DNA from: Amoeboaphelidium protococcarum
Lineage: Eukaryota > Aphelidiomycota > Aphelidea
DNA length: 64,000 bases
Direction of reading: 5' to 3'
NCBI GenBank assembly: GCA_023515745.1
Contig: JALECJ010000005.1
Coordinates: forward strand, 620,001 to 684,000
This document shows positions 60,390 through 64,000 of this stretch, piece after piece. A program made the position numbers and the translations under genes. The notes below the pieces were generated by a model. It was not told where the DNA came from. It saw only the letters and a program-made list of their open reading frames with translations, and made no database searches. How positions within the stretch are numbered: position 1 is the first letter of the stretch; each line of letters opens with the position of its first letter.

Positions 60390-63300
60390 TCACATATGTG
60401 TTTGAGTGTTGGATTGGGCTTCCTCCACTCGTTCATCGTCTAATTACTGTCTTCTTCTTTTCAATTGTCTTGCTAATTATTTTTCTTATTATTGCCGTTG
60501 TTGTTTATTGTTCTGACGCGTTAAATTCCTTATTGTCTCCTTGATCCCCATTTTATTACATCTGCGTTTCCAAATCATATCATAGAACGCGTCTATCCAG
60601 CACGTTTTGGCGTATTTGAGCCACATTATGGCCTTTGTCCTCTTCGTTTAAAGTAATCTTATTGTGTTTTGTACCATCTGTTCGTTTATGATGAGTTATG
60701 TATGTGTGTTGTGTATTGGTCTAGTTCGGCGAACTCCTAAAATATCTCTTAATTTGCTTGTTGACGGTTTCCACTTATCTTTATTTAGTTTCCTCCAATC
60801 GTAGTCTGTTGATAGTCTTGTCGCTGCAAGTTCTTCGAATTTGGATACTAATTCCGCCCAGTTATTGATCGTATCTTCACATTGCCATAAGTGATCCTGT
60901 GTTTCAATCTCCTTGTTGCATCGCGTACATTTATCTTCTTGGTCGATTTTCATTTTCTTCAGCTTATTTCTCGTTGGGAGTTGTTTGTTCAGCATCTTTA
61001 TTCTGAAGGCTTGTGCTGATGCGCGGGTACAGTCGTATCTGCTCTGGTTGCCTAGTCCTAATCTTGTCAGACTGATGGTATCGTTAATGAGCATGTTTTA
61101 TTACTCTGTATACAAGACTTTTAGGCGTTATTCCGCTTCTATTTCCGTTGTGGTTTATATTCTGGATTTTAGTAACTTCGCGATATTCATGTCCTTCAGA
61201 TTGTCGTGCGAGTCTTGTAATAGGCGTGGCTGTTTGTCTATATATTAGATGTCTGTCGGTATTACATAATTTTTTGTTCTGGCTTCGTTTGCTGCCCTGT
61301 CTGCTAGTTCATTTTATTCTATTCCTGAATGTGCCTTTACTTTAATCAGTATTGGTTATTGATCAAACCGCTGTATCTATTACTTTATGGCTATTATGTG
61401 CCCATGGTTCGCTTGTTTGAACGTGCGTCTAGTTATCGACTTCTCTTTAAGGTGTTTTTTGATGCCATCGATGGCTGCCTGTGAGTCTGTATGTATTTGT
61501 ACTTAGCAGTTGCTATTCACCCTCTCTAATCCCGTTAGTATCGCTTGCAGTTCTGCTTTTGTTGATGACGGATTTGGTGCTGTTGGTTTTACGTATATAG
61601 TGTCTATATATCGTCCCAAATCGTCGCAGACGATCACTCCCGATCCCATAATTCCATTTTCATCTAGTGATCCGTCCGTGTATAATTTGATCGTTTCATG
61701 GTCTCCGAATTTCTGCTCATGTTCTTGTACTTCTCCGTTTATTAGCCGTCTCTTCACTTTGTGTTTCTTATCCGGGTTGGCTATATCTATATCATCTGGT
61801 TGTTCTATAATATTTTTAATAGTTGCTACAAACCATTCTGCTGCTTCGTAGTCTTCACCTGCTACCTCTCTTCTTCTTTTTTTGATGCGCTTGTCTGTTG
61901 CAATGTTGTAATATGAATTGACTATGTCTTATCTTCTTCCTGTCAGTATGTCTTGCAGTCCTGATATTCTATGGATACATATGTCTTATATATATTATTA
62001 GTAATCACTCCTGTCCATCATTTGAAATAGCGGGTCTATTTTTTCGTTGTATGTTATTGACCAGCCGTGTTTCTTTAGCATTTTGACTAGGTATGTTATG
62101 AAGTAGTTTTTATACGCCATTTTGATATCTGTGTTTGGGACGTGTAGAATGTCTGTTGGGAGTTGTATCTTTCCGGTCCAGTCCTTAACTACTGCTTAAA
62201 GCAGCTTACCTTGTATTGACTCCTAGTTAATCCATGTAAGTACGTCTGTTACTGCTTTCTGTACTATCTTCGAGGCTATATTCATCATTTTGATTCCATA
62301 TTCTTAGTGTTCTAGTACGTGATTTGGCACATTCCGAGGTAGTTGCCATCTCGATCTGATTGTTTTCCTTGCTATTGTCTCTAGTTTGAGCAGGCACTAG
62401 TTCGATATTGGTATGAGTTATGTCACGTATTGTATCCTTGGTATTATGACTTGGTTGAACATTCTGACTGCGGTTTTGTTTGGTATAAGTTTTGTTGATA
62501 GTTGGTTACATGCTAAAATTGTTGCCTGTTAGATTTTCTTTTCCACTGCTTTGTGGTTAGTACCCATTGTCATAGTGAGTCCGAGAATCTTTACGGTATC
62601 GTTACGATTTTTGATATCATGTATTGGTTCTCCTTGAAGTTTAAATTCGATTCCTGTCTGTTATGCGATCGCCTTTGTGTTCTTCTAGTTAGTGTGGACG
62701 TTGCTTTTATGTGCGCTTATTTTCATATGGTTCATTGTTAAGTAAGACGATATTATATCGAGCTGGTTCTATAGATCTTACAGTGATTCGCTGACTGGTG
62801 TCGCATCGTCTGCAAATGCTGTTGTTTTGATACTTATTTCGTCGTTGTATCTGTATCCTGTGCATTCTCGCTCTATCCTACAGAGCATGGCGTCGTAAAA
62901 TATAGTCCATAGTATCGGGCTTATTATATCTCCTTGTGGGAGTCCCCTTCCTGGTGTAAATGGTTTCGAGAATCCTTGCGGTGTTTTGACTTATATTTGC
63001 CGTTGAGTCATCATGTTCATTATAAAATTGATTGCTTTCTATGGTAATTTAATTCTGTGTATCGCTTTTAGCAGTCCATCCTTTGACAGGGTGTCGTAAG
63101 CTTTTTACACATCTATTTATGCTATTGCTATGAGCTTCTTCCGTAAGTTCGCGTCATCGGTGAGGAGTCGCAGTGTCATTAAAGAATCTGCAGTGCTTTT
63201 TCCTGTTCTGAATCCGTTATTATGCCCTCTTAGGATGTCGTGGTTATCAAAGGTCTTTGTAAGTCTCGCTGTAAAGATTGCGGAGTATAGTTTTTTAAAG

Positions 63301-63998
63301 GACTCCAGTAGTGTTATTGGTCTCATTTTTGATAGGTTACCATTATGGTCTTTTACTTTTGGAAGCAGTATCATTGTTCCCAGTTGGTCTCCTTTAGGTA
63401 TTTCTCCTGTTTACAAGATCGTATTGATTAAGTCGCGCATATATTCTAGGACGTCCTGCTCGTCTATCAGTTACAGAATCTCGTTTGATATTCGCGATGG
63501 TCCTGGAGTCTTGCCCTTGGGGAGTAGTTTGATCCTCTCTTTTAGTTCTTCTATCGACACGTCGTCCATGAGATGTTCGTACCATGCCTACTAAATATAT
63601 TCTTTTGGTGTCATTTCCTCTCTCCATTACTCGTTTATTTCCACGGTTTCCGGCGTGTAATCATTTAAGTCTGCGTTTCCCATTAGCGAGATCTGGAAGT
63701 CTCTAGCCTTTTCGCTAACTTTTACGGGATCGGTGATTATTTCTTTTGATTCTTGGTCAACTATGTAGTGTAGCCCGTCAAATTAAATTCTTTTACCGAA
63801 CGTTGCATTAATTTGATTTTTCTGATTCTTTTCATATTCCATTTGCCATTTGAGTCTTTATTTCTTTAATGCTTTCCTTGCTTGCTCCGCACATTCTTAT
63901 AGAATCTTTTCGGCCACTAGATTTAGTAAAGCCTTGTGGCTGTGGCCACTTGTTTCAACGCGATGTTTCTGAAACCAATGTTGTATTTTGTTTAATTA
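60390..63998 (-). CDS. LINE ORF2: reverse transcriptase, RNase H, zinc-knuckle C-terminus (partial)
   Basis: 1,203 codons without TGA from the window edge to TGA 60390-60392, with dozens of TAA/TAG as Gln. RT blocks in order: LPKGKTPGPSRISNEIL, MILLPKVKDHNGNLSKMRPI, NNGFRTGKSTADSL, GRGLPQGDIISPILW, and the catalytic AFADDATPV (family FADD/YADD). RNase H carries D-E-D-D: LYTDGSLDENG, SSTKAELQAIL, QIHTDSQAAID and SGIEQNELADRAA. A C-x2-C-x8-H-x4-C motif (CTRCNKEIETQDHLWQC) follows, and then a basic tail with DAFYDMIWKRRCNK. It drives target-primed reverse transcription. The intact frame suggests recent activity. Confidence 0.92.
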
Positions 63999-64000
63999 AT
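60390..64000 (-). mobile_element. LINE (non-LTR retrotransposon), 3' part, runs off the window
   Basis: The segment holds the reverse-transcriptase and RNase H end of a LINE ORF2. The 5' part, where an APE-type endonuclease is expected, lies beyond 64000. Confidence 0.9.

Noticed and set aside
60341-60544. Plus-strand frame with a strong membrane span (LITVFFFSIVLLIIFLII)
   Set aside because: No in-frame ATG, and it lies antisense to the LINE ORF2 C-terminus, whose own frame is continuous and has typical LINE features; the span is a mirror of Lys/Gln-rich codons.
1-64000. Reading the many broken genes as pseudogenes under the standard code
   Set aside because: The breaks are only TAA/TAG, never TGA, and conserved motifs continue in frame across them in more than twenty genes.
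1-64000. Bacterial or organellar origin
   Set aside because: Spliceosomal introns, TM9SF, PEX7, PIEZO, ALG6 and CCDC12 are nuclear eukaryotic genes on both strands without operons.
1-64000. CRISPR arrays, tRNA and rRNA genes
   Set aside because: No regularly spaced repeats, tRNA-like box B sequences in a cloverleaf context, or rRNA stretches were found by eye; a covariance-model scan would be needed to exclude tRNAs.

Overview
The window is nuclear DNA of a eukaryote that uses a non-standard code: UAA and UAG are read as glutamine and UGA is the only stop. This follows from the sequence. Urease, methylmalonate-semialdehyde dehydrogenase, PIEZO, TM9SF, PEX7, frataxin and the E1-alpha subunits are all riddled with in-frame TAA/TAG at glutamine-like positions, yet each ends cleanly at TGA. 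Genes lie on both strands, are tightly packed (tail-to-tail gaps often 60-130 bp), and carry few, short introns (about 55-80 nt, GTAAG/GTAA...TGTAG). True mitochondria are implied (PDH E1-alpha, frataxin, bL9m), as are peroxisomes (PEX7). A secreted GH18 chitinase with Ser/Thr/Pro linkers, a urease and a DUF5995 protein give a fungus-like flavour. Mitochondrial genes argue against diplomonads or oxymonads; gene content and base composition argue against a ciliate. My best guess is an opisthokont near Fungi (an aphelid-like parasite, for which such a code is, I believe, known), but this is inference.

Layout: 1-8 kb holds a coiled-coil protein tail, MMSDH, urease, an alpha/beta hydrolase and an unknown protein. 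8.5-25.9 kb holds an SDR enzyme, a large FtsX-type permease, a CobW/G3E GTPase, PEX7, a TM9SF nonaspanin, a cold-shock/Y-box protein, a three-exon RasGEF, two or three small unknowns and a RUS (DUF647) protein. 25.9-28.4 kb is mitochondrial: bL9m, a four-exon frataxin and PDH E1-alpha. 28.9-33.3 kb is a mobile island: an apparently intact Fanzor (eukaryotic TnpB-like RNA-guided nuclease), a decayed second Fanzor-like remnant, and a 1.05-kb element bounded by 60-bp inverted repeats that runs into a secreted-protein gene. 32.9-39.3 kb is a run of five same-strand genes for predicted secreted proteins; two share a repeated W-G-T-(N/D) motif and look like a candidate effector family.

39.7-60 kb is again housekeeping: branched-chain E1-alpha, ALG6 glucosyltransferase, a single-exon 2,449-residue PIEZO channel, an unknown, DUF5995, a possible PD-(D/E)XK-like exon, CCDC12/cwf18 splicing factor, a KHDC4-like KH protein with a poly-Q tract written largely in TAG/TAA, and a 1,027-residue chitinase fusion. 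60.4-64 kb is the 3' part of an intact LINE with reverse transcriptase and RNase H.

The previously undescribed parts most worth pursuing are the Fanzor with its own codon habits and the WGT-motif secreted cluster beside it. I saw no rRNA, tRNA or CRISPR. Gene models were made by eye from reading frames, so exon limits of less conserved genes are approximate.
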